This document shows positions 1-7,124 of a DNA stretch of 14,396 bases, piece by piece. A model generated the notes under the pieces. It saw nothing but the letters and a program-made list of their open reading frames with translations. It made no database searches and had not been told where the DNA came from. Source of the DNA: JADJLQ01 sp031417835 (lineage in GTDB: Bacteria > Bacteroidota > Bacteroidia > Chitinophagales > Saprospiraceae). Location: NCBI GenBank assembly GCA_031417835.1, contig JANOWJ010000047.1, forward strand, positions 1-14,396, read 5' to 3'. The position numbers and the translations under genes are program-made. Numbering within the stretch: the first letter of the stretch is position 1; the number at the start of each line of letters is the position of its first letter.

Positions 1-22
1 GTGTGTAAGACAAAATGCAGGA
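1..22 (+). repeat. Left terminal inverted repeat of the IS
   Basis: These 22 bases are an exact reverse complement of 1256-1277; matching stops at base 23. The outermost bases are GTGTGTAAGAC. This defines the left end of the element at the first base of the window. Confidence 0.95.
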
Positions 23-56
23 AATCATTATATTTGGATAACCAAAAAAGAAAAGT

Positions 57-278
57 ATGGACAAAGAATCAAGAATTCAGTCCATCCTAAAAGCAGTAGA
101 ACAAGAAGTAACCCAATGGGTGAATGAGGAAGGAAAGGTCACGGATCCAATACTCTATGAACACCTGTTGTTGGAAAAAGCGTTCAATATTGGTAAGGTA
201 TTGATGCTCAGTGGAAATGGGGAAATCCCTAAGGACCGAAATGGTAAAAAAAAGTCCTTACGTGTTTTGGAAAAGTAG
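57..278 (+). CDS. ISKra4-family transposase, N-terminal frame (OrfA)
   Basis: A 73-residue reading frame starts at ATG 57 and is the 5' part of the IS transposase. Alone it is too short to hold any catalytic residue. It is helical and charged (first half rich in E, Q and K) and would give the amino terminus of the full enzyme. Its last codons run over an eight-A tract (246-253), and the frame closes at TAG 276-278. A -1 shift at A_AAA_AAG (248-254) would join its first 66 residues to the downstream frame, giving a fusion of about 399 residues. Unshifted, it ends as a 73-residue product that might act as a regulator, as OrfA proteins do in some other IS families; that role is inference. Confidence 0.8.
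   Translation: MDKESRIQSILKAVEQEVTQWVNEEGKVTDPILYEHLLLEKAFNIGKVLMLSGNGEIPKDRNGKKKSLRVLEK
248..254 (+). promoter_or_regulatory. Probable programmed -1 frameshift heptamer A_AAA_AAG
   Basis: In the frame of the ATG at 57, codons 249-251 and 252-254 read AAA AAG and are preceded by A. This is the slippery heptamer also used in dnaX. Slipping by -1 enters exactly the frame of the catalytic ORF, which opens here because the previous codon in that frame is a stop (245-247). Zero-frame translation ends at 276-278, so only about 28 bases allow the switch. An AAGGA at 231-235 lies 12 bases upstream and could act as a stimulator. I see no strong downstream hairpin. Confidence 0.75.
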
Positions 279-346
279 AATTAAAGAAGACCCATCCATT
301 ATGTCAGGGCACGAAGCTGTTTAAGATATCCTTAGCCTTACAAGAG

Positions 347-1255
347 TTGATTTGTTTTTTTGCACAAAGTTCTGTATTTGAAGATGTATCGGAGATGTTT
401 TCAAAAATATTCCCAATTGAACTATCTGCCAATCAAATTATACGCGTAAGTGAATGGTATGGGAAGCAAATCGATCCAATTATAAAAGCCAATCAAAGGG
501 AATATATACCCGAATTACCGATTAAAAAGCAAGAAGAAGAAACCACCTATGTGATGATGGATGGATCTATGGTATTTACAAGAGAAGACAAATGGAAGGA
601 AATGAAACTTGGGAGAATATTTCATCACGGAGACAATATACATATCAGTACAAAACGAAAAGAAGTAATCCACTCTGTGTATGTAAGTCACTTAGGCTCC
701 ATAGAAGAGTTTTTTCCTAAGCTAGAGAGGCATCTAACACCATACCAGAATATGACATTTATTGGTGATGGCTCTAAATGGATTTGGAACTTTGTTGAAA
801 ACAACTACCCAGGAGCTCGACAAATTTTAGATTTTCACCATGCCAAAGAAAAGTTAGAGCTGTTCGCTAAATGCCATTTTCGAGATCAAGAAAAAAAGAG
901 CCAGTGGCTCAATACGCAAAAGGAACAGCTGCTAAGTGATCAAGTGGCAGAAGTAATTAATCAACTCAAGGCCTTGAAACCAAGGTGCACAGAAGCAAAG
1001 AATGCGAAAGAAAATGCAATCCATTATTACACAGAACATGAAGATAGAATGATGTATAAAACATATACACAACTAAAGCTCCTTATTGGCTCTGGGCCGA
1101 TTGAAGCCGCTCACAGAAAAGTCATCCAGCAAAGATTAAAACTTTCAGGCCAAAAATGGTCTATCCCTGGTGCTCAGGCTATTGCTAACCTTAGATGCTA
1201 TAATTCCTCCAAAAATTGGAATATTATTAAAAACCTCCTGAGGTTGGCTGCTTAA
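347..1255 (+). CDS. ISKra4-family DDE transposase, catalytic frame (OrfB)
   Basis: This is the catalytic part of the transposase. The frame is open from 248, just after an in-frame TAA at 245-247, to the stop at 1253-1255. The coordinates given start at a TTG (347) that has no good initiation context, so I think the real protein is made by -1 frameshifting from the frame at 57. Probable DDE residues, numbered from 347, are D72 in VMMDGSM, D141 in FIGDGSKW, and E253 in GSGPIEAA. An HTH-like stretch lies around residues 27-45. The ending QRLKLSGQKW and the following alanine-rich helix (AQAIANLRCYNSS) are standard for the family. No internal stop is present, so I see no sign that it is decayed. 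Confidence 0.88.
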   Translation: MICFFAQSSVFEDVSEMFSKIFPIELSANQIIRVSEWYGKQIDPIIKANQREYIPELPIKKQEEETTYVMMDGSMVFTREDKWKEMKLGRIFHHGDNIHISTKRKEVIHSVYVSHLGSIEEFFPKLERHLTPYQNMTFIGDGSKWIWNFVENNYPGARQILDFHHAKEKLELFAKCHFRDQEKKSQWLNTQKEQLLSDQVAEVINQLKALKPRCTEAKNAKENAIHYYTEHEDRMMYKTYTQLKLLIGSGPIEAAHRKVIQQRLKLSGQKWSIPGAQAIANLRCYNSSKNWNIIKNLLRLAA

Positions 1256-1277
1256 TCCTGCATTTTGTCTTACACAC
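1256..1277 (-). repeat. Right terminal inverted repeat of the IS
   Basis: This is an exact 22-bp inverted copy of the left end, ending in CTTACACAC. It starts directly after the transposase stop codon (1253-1255), leaving no spacer inside the element. Confidence 0.95.
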
Positions 1278-1328
1278 GTTTCTAAACGCACACTCCTTCT
1301 TTATCTCCACATTGACTATCTTTAAGAT

Positions 1329-3110
1329 GTGATAAAAACTGGAAGATCAATTATAATATTATTTAGCTGTTTTATTTGCGTTTGGATGGGTTGTAACAGA
1401 GCGCTACCCATATCTACGAAACCAAATATCATTTTAATTTTAGTCGACGATCAAGGATGGGGAGATCTTGGTGTCAATGGCAATCCGTGGGTAAAAACTC
1501 CAAATATTGATTTACTTGCCACCAATGGTGCACGCTTCGATCGATTTTTTGTAAGTCCGGTATGTTCACCCACCAGAGCAGAAATATTGACAGGAAGATA
1601 TCACGTAAGGAGCGGTGTATTGGAAACCTCTCAAGGCGCAGAGAGAATGGATTTGGATGAGATTACTATTGCAGATATTCTTAAGAAAAATGGATATGAG
1701 ACAGGAGCTTTCGGAAAATGGCATAATGGTATGCAATATCCTTATCATCCTTTAGGAAGAGGATTTAAAGAATTTTATGGATTTTGTTCGGGACATTGGG
1801 GCAATTATTTCAGTCCTCTCTTAGAACATAATGGTAACATAGTAAAAGGAAGTGGTTTTTTACCCGATGATCTTACGGATAAAGCTATTAAATACATCTC
1901 TGAGAATAAATCAAAGCCATTCTTTGTGTATTTACCTTTCAATACACCTCATAGCCCAATGCAAGTGCCAGATGAGTGGTGGAATAAATACAAGGATTGT
2001 CGATTAGATACATCTTCTACTTATTCGGCTAGAGAAATCCCGGAACATACTCGTGCAGCGTATGCATTGACTGAAAATATTGATTGGAATATAGGAAGAT
2101 TAATGAATGCCATAACTAAATATCAATTGGATGAAAACACCATCATACTCTATATGACTGATAATGGACCGAATGGCCATAGATGGAATGGCAATATGAA
2201 AGGTATCAAGGCTTCAGTAGATGAGGGAGGCATTAGATCACCTTTATTTATACGATGGAAAGGGCATATTCAAAAAGGATTATTCATCACACCTATTGCT
2301 GCTGCAATAGATATTTTGCCAACACTCCTGGACTTAAGTGGCATCACTTTTAATGCAGAAAAACCATTAGATGGAAAAAGTATCAAATCCCTATTACTGC
2401 AGGCTAATACAAGCAATTGGCCAGATCGCTACATAATAAGTTATTGGAAAAACAAAACCAGTATACGCTCTCAACGCTATAGATTGGACGCCGAGAATAA
2501 ATTATATGACATGACTCTAGATCCAGCTCAGGCAAAAGATATTTCCTCTTCTAATTCCATTGTAATGCAAGAAATGCTAAATGCCAAAAGAAAATGGGAG
2601 AAAGAATGCCTGGTCGAATTACCTGCAAAAGACGAGAGGCCATTTATAATTGGACATCTTGATTTTTCATTCAATCAGTTACCTGCTAGAGATGCCCGCT
2701 CGTATGGTGGCATACAGCGATCAAGTCGGCATCCAAATAGTAGTTATTTTAAAAACTGGAAATCTATACATGACAGCATTACCTGGGATGTTGAAGTCAT
2801 TGACACCGGTACTTTTGAAGCTATCGTATATTATACCTGTAGTATCGAAAACAAAGGAACAAAATTTCAATTGAACTGGGGCGATGTAAAACTCCAATCA
2901 GTAATAGATAAAGCACATGATTCCGATTTTTTGCACGTAGATCAAGACCGATATCCCAGGACAGAGTCTTTTGAAAAGGATTTTATACCGATGTCTATGG
3001 GCAAGATCAAACTCACAAAAGGAAAAGGACAACTTTGTTTAAAAGCGCTATCCATACCCCGTCAGGAAGCAATGGACTTTAGAATGCTATCATTAAATAA
3101 AATCAATTAA
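1329..3110 (+). CDS. Exported formylglycine-dependent sulfatase (S1 family)
   Basis: This 593-residue enzyme hydrolyses sulfate esters, probably on glycans. The GTG start is preceded by an in-frame TAA (1323-1325) and gives a hydrophobic signal sequence ending at WMGC (Cys22), a loose lipobox, so it is probably a lipoprotein or periplasmic. Metal ligands D40-D41 lie in ILVDDQGWGD. The catalytic motif CSPTR places the Cys converted to formylglycine at residue 79. Other active-site matches are FGKWH (K130, H132), TPHSP (H208), TDNG (D278, N279) and K291. Residues from about 470 to the end form an extra beta-rich domain (TFEAIVYYTCS, LNWGDVKL, IPRQEAMDFRML) like the C-terminal domains of planctomycete and Bacteroidota sulfatases. 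No maturase (anSME or FGE), SusC or SusD gene is nearby. The substrate is unknown. The gene looks more AT-rich than the genes to its right. Confidence 0.92.
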   Translation: MIKTGRSIIILFSCFICVWMGCNRALPISTKPNIILILVDDQGWGDLGVNGNPWVKTPNIDLLATNGARFDRFFVSPVCSPTRAEILTGRYHVRSGVLETSQGAERMDLDEITIADILKKNGYETGAFGKWHNGMQYPYHPLGRGFKEFYGFCSGHWGNYFSPLLEHNGNIVKGSGFLPDDLTDKAIKYISENKSKPFFVYLPFNTPHSPMQVPDEWWNKYKDCRLDTSSTYSAREIPEHTRAAYALTENIDWNIGRLMNAITKYQLDENTIILYMTDNGPNGHRWNGNMKGIKASVDEGGIRSPLFIRWKGHIQKGLFITPIAAAIDILPTLLDLSGITFNAEKPLDGKSIKSLLLQANTSNWPDRYIISYWKNKTSIRSQRYRLDAENKLYDMTLDPAQAKDISSSNSIVMQEMLNAKRKWEKECLVELPAKDERPFIIGHLDFSFNQLPARDARSYGGIQRSSRHPNSSYFKNWKSIHDSITWDVEVIDTGTFEAIVYYTCSIENKGTKFQLNWGDVKLQSVIDKAHDSDFLHVDQDRYPRTESFEKDFIPMSMGKIKLTKGKGQLCLKALSIPRQEAMDFRMLSLNKIN

Positions 3111-3175
3111 GAATTATTGAATAGATATTGATGAGCGTCTGATTATCTTCGTAGCTCATTGAAATAAGCACTATT

Positions 3176-3724
3176 ATGAAAAAAGTCCTACTCATCACAG
3201 GTGATGCCGGCGAATGTTTTGAAGTATTATATGCCAAACAGCGATTTCAGGAGGCTGGATATATGGCTGTGATCGCAGCGCCTTCCATAAAACGAATGCA
3301 TCTAGTCATACATGATTTCGAACCAGGCTGGGATACCTACAAGGAAAGCAAAGGCTATCAGATTGCCTCAGATGTGAGTTTTGATCAGGTGTCAACTCAT
3401 GATTACGATGCCGTATTGTGCATCGGGGGCAGAGCTCCGGAATATTTACGCCATGATGCCCAAGTGATCCGATTGGTGCAGGAATTCAATCATCAAGGAA
3501 AATATATTTTTGCCATCTGCCACGGCATTCAGATACTCGTCACAGCAGGACTCATAACGGATAAAAAAATTACGTGTTATGAGCATGTCAAAAGTGAAGT
3601 GATCGCTTGTGGTGGTATTTACATCAGCGATCAGGAAGCAGTACAAGACGGCATGATCGTGACCGGCCAAACCTGGCAGTCCCATCCGGATTTTTATAAA
3701 TTAGTGATGCGGTGTCTGGAGTAA
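3176..3724 (+). CDS. DJ-1/PfpI family (class I glutamine amidotransferase-like) protein
   Basis: This is a 182-residue cytoplasmic protein with the whole DJ-1/PfpI fold. It starts with a beta strand (KKVLLITGDAGE) whose acidic residue E13 fits the conserved Glu near the nucleophile. It continues through DYDAVLCIGG to the nucleophile elbow AICHGIQ, with Cys115 and His116, and ends in VTGQTWQSHPDF. Members include proteases, deglycases, hydratases and chaperones; the sequence does not decide between these. The length is normal for a single-domain member. It lies 65 bp downstream of the sulfatase on the same strand, so read-through is possible, but no functional link is evident. It faces argC tail to tail with 49 bp between, where I see no convincing terminator. 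No Shine-Dalgarno precedes the ATG. Confidence 0.88.
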   Translation: MKKVLLITGDAGECFEVLYAKQRFQEAGYMAVIAAPSIKRMHLVIHDFEPGWDTYKESKGYQIASDVSFDQVSTHDYDAVLCIGGRAPEYLRHDAQVIRLVQEFNHQGKYIFAICHGIQILVTAGLITDKKITCYEHVKSEVIACGGIYISDQEAVQDGMIVTGQTWQSHPDFYKLVMRCLE

Positions 3725-3773
3725 ATCATGCTTTGACACTCTACATTCAAAAGAAAAACGGCCAATTTTAAAA

Positions 3774-4739
3774 TCAATACACTACTCCTTTTAACCGCAG
3801 TCCACTTTCTTCAGGCCACCCATACATGATATTCATGTTTTGCACAGCCTGACCACTGGCACCTTTCAATAGATTATCCAGAGCAGAGATGATCAGTAGT
3901 TTGTCTTGATGTTTTTCAAGGTAGAGTACACATTTATTGGTGTTGACTACTTGTTTTAAATCTGGATTTTCGTCTGTCAGTTTCACAAAAGGCTCATCAG
4001 CATAGTATTTTGTAAAAAGCTTTTTTGCCTGATCGAGATCCAGGTCTGTAGAAGTATACACTGTGGCGAAAATACCCCTTGTAAAATCACCACGCACCGG
4101 AATAAAATGGATTGGTGCCGAAAATTCTGGATACCATTGGCTCAAGGACTGCCGGATTTCAGGTACATGTTGATGTGTAAAGGGTTTGTATACGCTGATA
4201 TTATTGGTACGCCAACTAAAATGCAGTGTATCACTCAAGGCCTGGCCGGCACCGGTACTGCCTGTGATGGCATTGACATGTATATCAGAGTTTAGCACTT
4301 TCGCTTTTGCTAAAGGCAGCAAGGCCAATTGGATGGCAGTGGCAAAGCATCCGCAGTTAGCTATATGTCTGCTCGATTTGATTCTTTTTCGATTGAGTTC
4401 AGGCAACCCGTATACAAAGTCATGGTCCGGTGCGGCTATGCGATAATCCATACTCAGGTCGATCACGCGGGTTTTTTTATCCAGTTTTGTGTTAGCCATA
4501 AATTCTCGGGCTTTGCCATGTCCCGTACACAAAAATATGACTTCAGGTTGACCCTCCAATTTTGGACTAAAGACGAGGTCTGTATCACCTACTAGATCAC
4601 TGTGGGTAGCTGACACTGGTTTGCCAGCCTGGCTTTCACTGATTACGCCATTGAGCTCGACAAATGGATGGTTTAATAAGATCCTGATCAACTCGCCTCC
4701 GGTATACCCGGCTCCCCCAACTATAGCTACTGGTATCAT
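3774..4739 (-). CDS. argC: N-acetyl-gamma-glutamyl-phosphate reductase
   Basis: ArgC catalyses the NADPH-dependent reduction of N-acylglutamyl phosphate to the semialdehyde in arginine synthesis. In some Bacteroidota the acyl group is succinyl rather than acetyl; nothing here decides this. At 321 residues the length is normal. The Rossmann motif VGGAGYTGGELIRILLNHP lies at residues 7-25, the catalytic cysteine is C131 in NCGCFATAIQ, GSTGAGQ follows, and the HQHVPEI motif provides the active-site His. The position before Gly130 is Cys129, where most ArgC proteins have Pro (NPGC). It is the last gene of a minus-strand run, 59 bp after the aldo/keto reductase. It also has its own promoter-like boxes 7 bp before the ATG. 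No other arg gene is present in the window. Confidence 0.93.
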   Translation of the reverse strand: MIPVAIVGGAGYTGGELIRILLNHPFVELNGVISESQAGKPVSATHSDLVGDTDLVFSPKLEGQPEVIFLCTGHGKAREFMANTKLDKKTRVIDLSMDYRIAAPDHDFVYGLPELNRKRIKSSRHIANCGCFATAIQLALLPLAKAKVLNSDIHVNAITGSTGAGQALSDTLHFSWRTNNISVYKPFTHQHVPEIRQSLSQWYPEFSAPIHFIPVRGDFTRGIFATVYTSTDLDLDQAKKLFTKYYADEPFVKLTDENPDLKQVVNTNKCVLYLEKHQDKLLIISALDNLLKGASGQAVQNMNIMYGWPEESGLRLKGVVY

Positions 4740-4746
4740 ACAAAAG

Positions 4747-4776
4747 CAAAATTAAGGAAATAAAACAAGCGTAAAA
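4747..4776 (-). promoter_or_regulatory. Candidate Bacteroidota-type promoter of argC
   Basis: On the minus strand the -7 box TAATTTTG (4754 to 4747) matches TAnnTTTG exactly. TTTT (4776 to 4773) lies 18 bases upstream in place of the -33 TTTG. The box ends only 7 bases before the argC ATG, so the mRNA would have almost no leader. It suggests that argC can be transcribed apart from the gene upstream. Confidence 0.45.
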
Positions 4777-4798
4777 CTGAAATACGCAGGATCAGTGA

Positions 4799-5785
4799 TC
4801 AACTCTTATCGAGGTAACTCATGTTGTCCTCATTGTATCGGGGACCGGTATTTGGGTAGGCTTGTAACAATTGCTCTAGAGCTCGTTCATCTTGATTAGT
4901 AATTTCTATATTCACTGCTGCCGCATTTTCCATCAAATACTTGCGTTTTTTGGTACCCGGTATGGGTATGATGTGGTCACCTTGAGCCAATACCCATGCG
5001 AGGGCTAATTGAGCAGGAGTGCAACCTTTTTCCAGAGCTATAGCAGCAAAGCCCCGGGCTAGGTTATGATTGTTTTCTTCGTAGTCCTTTTGGTATCGAG
5101 GCTGTTTTTTTCTGAAGTCCTGCTCGGAAAGTTCACTCAGGTTGAGGGTGTTGGTCAACAATCCTCTGCCCAACGGGCTGAAGGGTACAAATGATATTTT
5201 GAGTTGTTTACAGAGCGGTATGATCTCCGTTTCGACCTCCCGGGTCACCAAAGAATATTCACTTTGCAAGGCGCTGATCGGATGGATCATATGGGCTTTG
5301 CGGATGGTATTGGGTGATGCTTCAGAGAGTCCCAGATACCTTACTTTGCCTTGATGGACCAGTTCTGCCATAGCCCCTACCATTTCTTCGATCGGTACAG
5401 TGGGATCTATCCGATGAGCATAATAAAGGTCTATCACATCCGCATTTAACCGCAGTAGGCTGGCATCTATAGCCTGAGTCATATGCTTTGGCGAACAGTC
5501 TACGCCACCAAATGCACCCTCTGTATAGGGCTTAAAACCAAATTTGGTGGCAAGGAAAATTTTCGATCGATTGGGCTTTAATATTTTTGAAATCAGCACT
5601 TCATTTTGACCATCGGCATAGATATCGGCCGTGTCCCAAAAGTTGATGCCCAGATCGATGGCCTTCTCCAATGTAGCCCAAGACTCCGCATCATCCGGTA
5701 TGCCGTAGCCATGATTCATCCCCATACATCCGAGTCCGATGGACGATAAGGCAATGGAAGTATTTCCTAAAAAACGATATTTCAT
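4799..5785 (-). CDS. Aldo/keto reductase
   Basis: This is a 328-residue NAD(P)H-dependent oxidoreductase with the TIM-barrel AKR fold. The catalytic tetrad is visible: D51 and Y56 in FWDTADIYADG, K81 in ATKFGF, and H124 in YYAHRIDP. The cofactor-binding C-terminal part contains IPIPGTKKRKYLMENAAA, typical of the branch related to plant auxin-induced proteins and bacterial YakC-like enzymes (AKR13-like). It should reduce small aldehydes or ketones in the cytoplasm; the substrate cannot be told. Length and motifs are normal, and I see no signal peptide. The gene sits between the TPR membrane protein (54 bp upstream) and argC (59 bp downstream) on the same strand. I see no pathway link with either and take this as an ordinary housekeeping or accessory enzyme. 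Confidence 0.92.
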   Translation of the reverse strand: MKYRFLGNTSIALSSIGLGCMGMNHGYGIPDDAESWATLEKAIDLGINFWDTADIYADGQNEVLISKILKPNRSKIFLATKFGFKPYTEGAFGGVDCSPKHMTQAIDASLLRLNADVIDLYYAHRIDPTVPIEEMVGAMAELVHQGKVRYLGLSEASPNTIRKAHMIHPISALQSEYSLVTREVETEIIPLCKQLKISFVPFSPLGRGLLTNTLNLSELSEQDFRKKQPRYQKDYEENNHNLARGFAAIALEKGCTPAQLALAWVLAQGDHIIPIPGTKKRKYLMENAAAVNIEITNQDERALEQLLQAYPNTGPRYNEDNMSYLDKS

Positions 5786-5839
5786 ACTGGTAAAAAATTG
5801 ATGTCAGATTGTAAGTTTAGAGGAATTTATGATTTTTAA

Positions 5840-7093
5840 TCAGGGGTTACCTTGTTTTATACTTATCAGATTGACGATCCATTGATACGCTATAAAAGCG
5901 ATCAAATAGATCGTCGTAAATCCATTAAAAATCGCACCAGTGATCATGGAAGTACTCACGGAAACGATACCGATCACGGCCATACCGATAGCATAGATAA
6001 ACAGTGTTTTATTAGCTTTAAAATTGGCAAACATCCTACTGCTCGGTATCATCATCGTAAACCCAATGCCAGCCAACAGCAGTATGGACTGACTACCCAC
6101 AAAGAGATAGGTGATCAATGCCAGTATGCTTACGGCTGCACAAATCCCAACGGCTGTAGAACTTTGGATCTCATGTTTTTTTAATAAGTATCTGCCATAC
6201 GGACTCAGTCTAAGCATCAAATTGCTAATGGGACTGATCACCCAAGTGGAAAATGCAAAGACAGCCAGTAATATAATAATCGGCAATATGAAGGGTTCGA
6301 AGGCAGGAAAAACTTCTGCTATATATCTCAGGATCCGTTGACTAAATATAAATGCAACAAATACGATGATCTGAAATTTGCCGGAGAGATTACCTATCCA
6401 AAACGAATACTTGAGAAACCCCCGATAAATGATATTATTTGCCTTCATTGCTTCGGCCATACCCGCCTGAGCATATTCATAATTTGGGTTGTAGAGGAGC
6501 GACTCTTTAAAATGCAATAGCGCTTTTTTATGATTGCCCTTTTCCAAAAGATTCCATCCATAATTAGCATGGGTGTACGGATTGTTAGGGTTTTCGCGCA
6601 AAGCACCTTCTATGGTATTAAATGAATCTTCTGGGCGATTGAGTTTGAGCAATGCGGTGCTCCGCATATTAAGTGCGAGTAGATTTTCTGCGTCTATGGT
6701 GAGCGCGTGATTGGCTAGCTCGAGTGCTGCCGTATAATCTTTTCGATGGAGTTTGATCGATGCATGAAAAGCATAGTAGTCTGCATCTTCAGGGTCTAAG
6801 CTGATGGCTTCACGGATATCTTGTTCGGCGATGTCGTATTGTTTTTGAATAATCGCGATTCTGGATTTGAGATAAAACAAATGTGGGATGGCCGGATTGA
6901 GGGCGAGGGCTAGTTTGTTAGACTGAGCCGCCTGGTCGATTTGATCCAACTCTAGTTGTACTTCAGTCATCAAGGATAAAGCCAGTACATCATTGGGATC
7001 AGACTGCAACGATTCTTTCAATAGTTTTTCAGCATCGATGTAGCGCTGCTGAGCCAATAAGACCTTGATGCGGCTTAGGGTGGTTTCGTTCAT
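5840..7093 (-). CDS. TPR protein with C-terminal multi-pass membrane domain
   Basis: This 417-residue protein has two halves. Residues 1-215 are a run of about six TPR repeats, with the usual pattern of small residues, NP/DP turns and periodic Tyr/Ala (for example ALALNPAIPHLFYLKSRIA and YTHANYGWNLLEKGNHKKAL). Residues about 240-411 are a hydrophobic domain with roughly six membrane segments (about 240-258, 266-288, 313-332, 336-352, 364-382, 392-411) and no recognisable enzyme motif. There is no signal peptide, so the TPR half is probably cytoplasmic. The gene starts 31 bp after the stop of the TPR-AAA ATPase, and both begin with TPR arrays, which suggests that the two proteins work together at the membrane. 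I do not recognise the membrane domain; the function is unknown. Confidence 0.8.
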   Translation of the reverse strand: MNETTLSRIKVLLAQQRYIDAEKLLKESLQSDPNDVLALSLMTEVQLELDQIDQAAQSNKLALALNPAIPHLFYLKSRIAIIQKQYDIAEQDIREAISLDPEDADYYAFHASIKLHRKDYTAALELANHALTIDAENLLALNMRSTALLKLNRPEDSFNTIEGALRENPNNPYTHANYGWNLLEKGNHKKALLHFKESLLYNPNYEYAQAGMAEAMKANNIIYRGFLKYSFWIGNLSGKFQIIVFVAFIFSQRILRYIAEVFPAFEPFILPIIILLAVFAFSTWVISPISNLMLRLSPYGRYLLKKHEIQSSTAVGICAAVSILALITYLFVGSQSILLLAGIGFTMMIPSSRMFANFKANKTLFIYAIGMAVIGIVSVSTSMITGAIFNGFTTIYLIAFIAYQWIVNLISIKQGNP

Positions 7094-7124
7094 TGCATAT
7101 TATTCAAAAGAATGGTCGATAGGA

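Larger units (their letters stand above)
1..1277 (+). mobile_element. Complete ISKra4-family insertion sequence, two-frame transposase
   Basis: The element is bounded by perfect 22-bp inverted repeats at 1-22 and 1256-1277 and is almost filled by transposase coding sequence (57-1255, two overlapping frames). The transposase C-terminus has the family signature GSGPIEAA followed by QRLKLSGQKW, which is characteristic of ISKra4-type DDE transposases. A length of about 1.28 kb with two frames resembles the short ISMich2-like subgroup, but that subgroup assignment is from memory. Both ends and the reading frames appear intact, so the copy may be active. The target-site duplication cannot be checked because the left flank lies outside the window. 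The element ends 51 bp before the sulfatase start codon. Confidence 0.93.

Noticed and set aside
57..1255. Reading the two-frame transposase as a decayed pseudogene.
   Set aside because: The frame change falls exactly at a canonical slippery heptamer, all DDE residues are present, and both inverted repeats are perfect. Regulated frameshifting explains it better.
3774..4739. An arginine biosynthesis operon around argC.
   Set aside because: No other arg gene is in the window. The upstream neighbours are an aldo/keto reductase and TPR proteins.
5852..6184. Open plus-strand frame of 110 codons.
   Set aside because: It is antisense to the membrane domain of the TPR protein. The His/Asp/Arg-rich composition is typical of a shadow frame.
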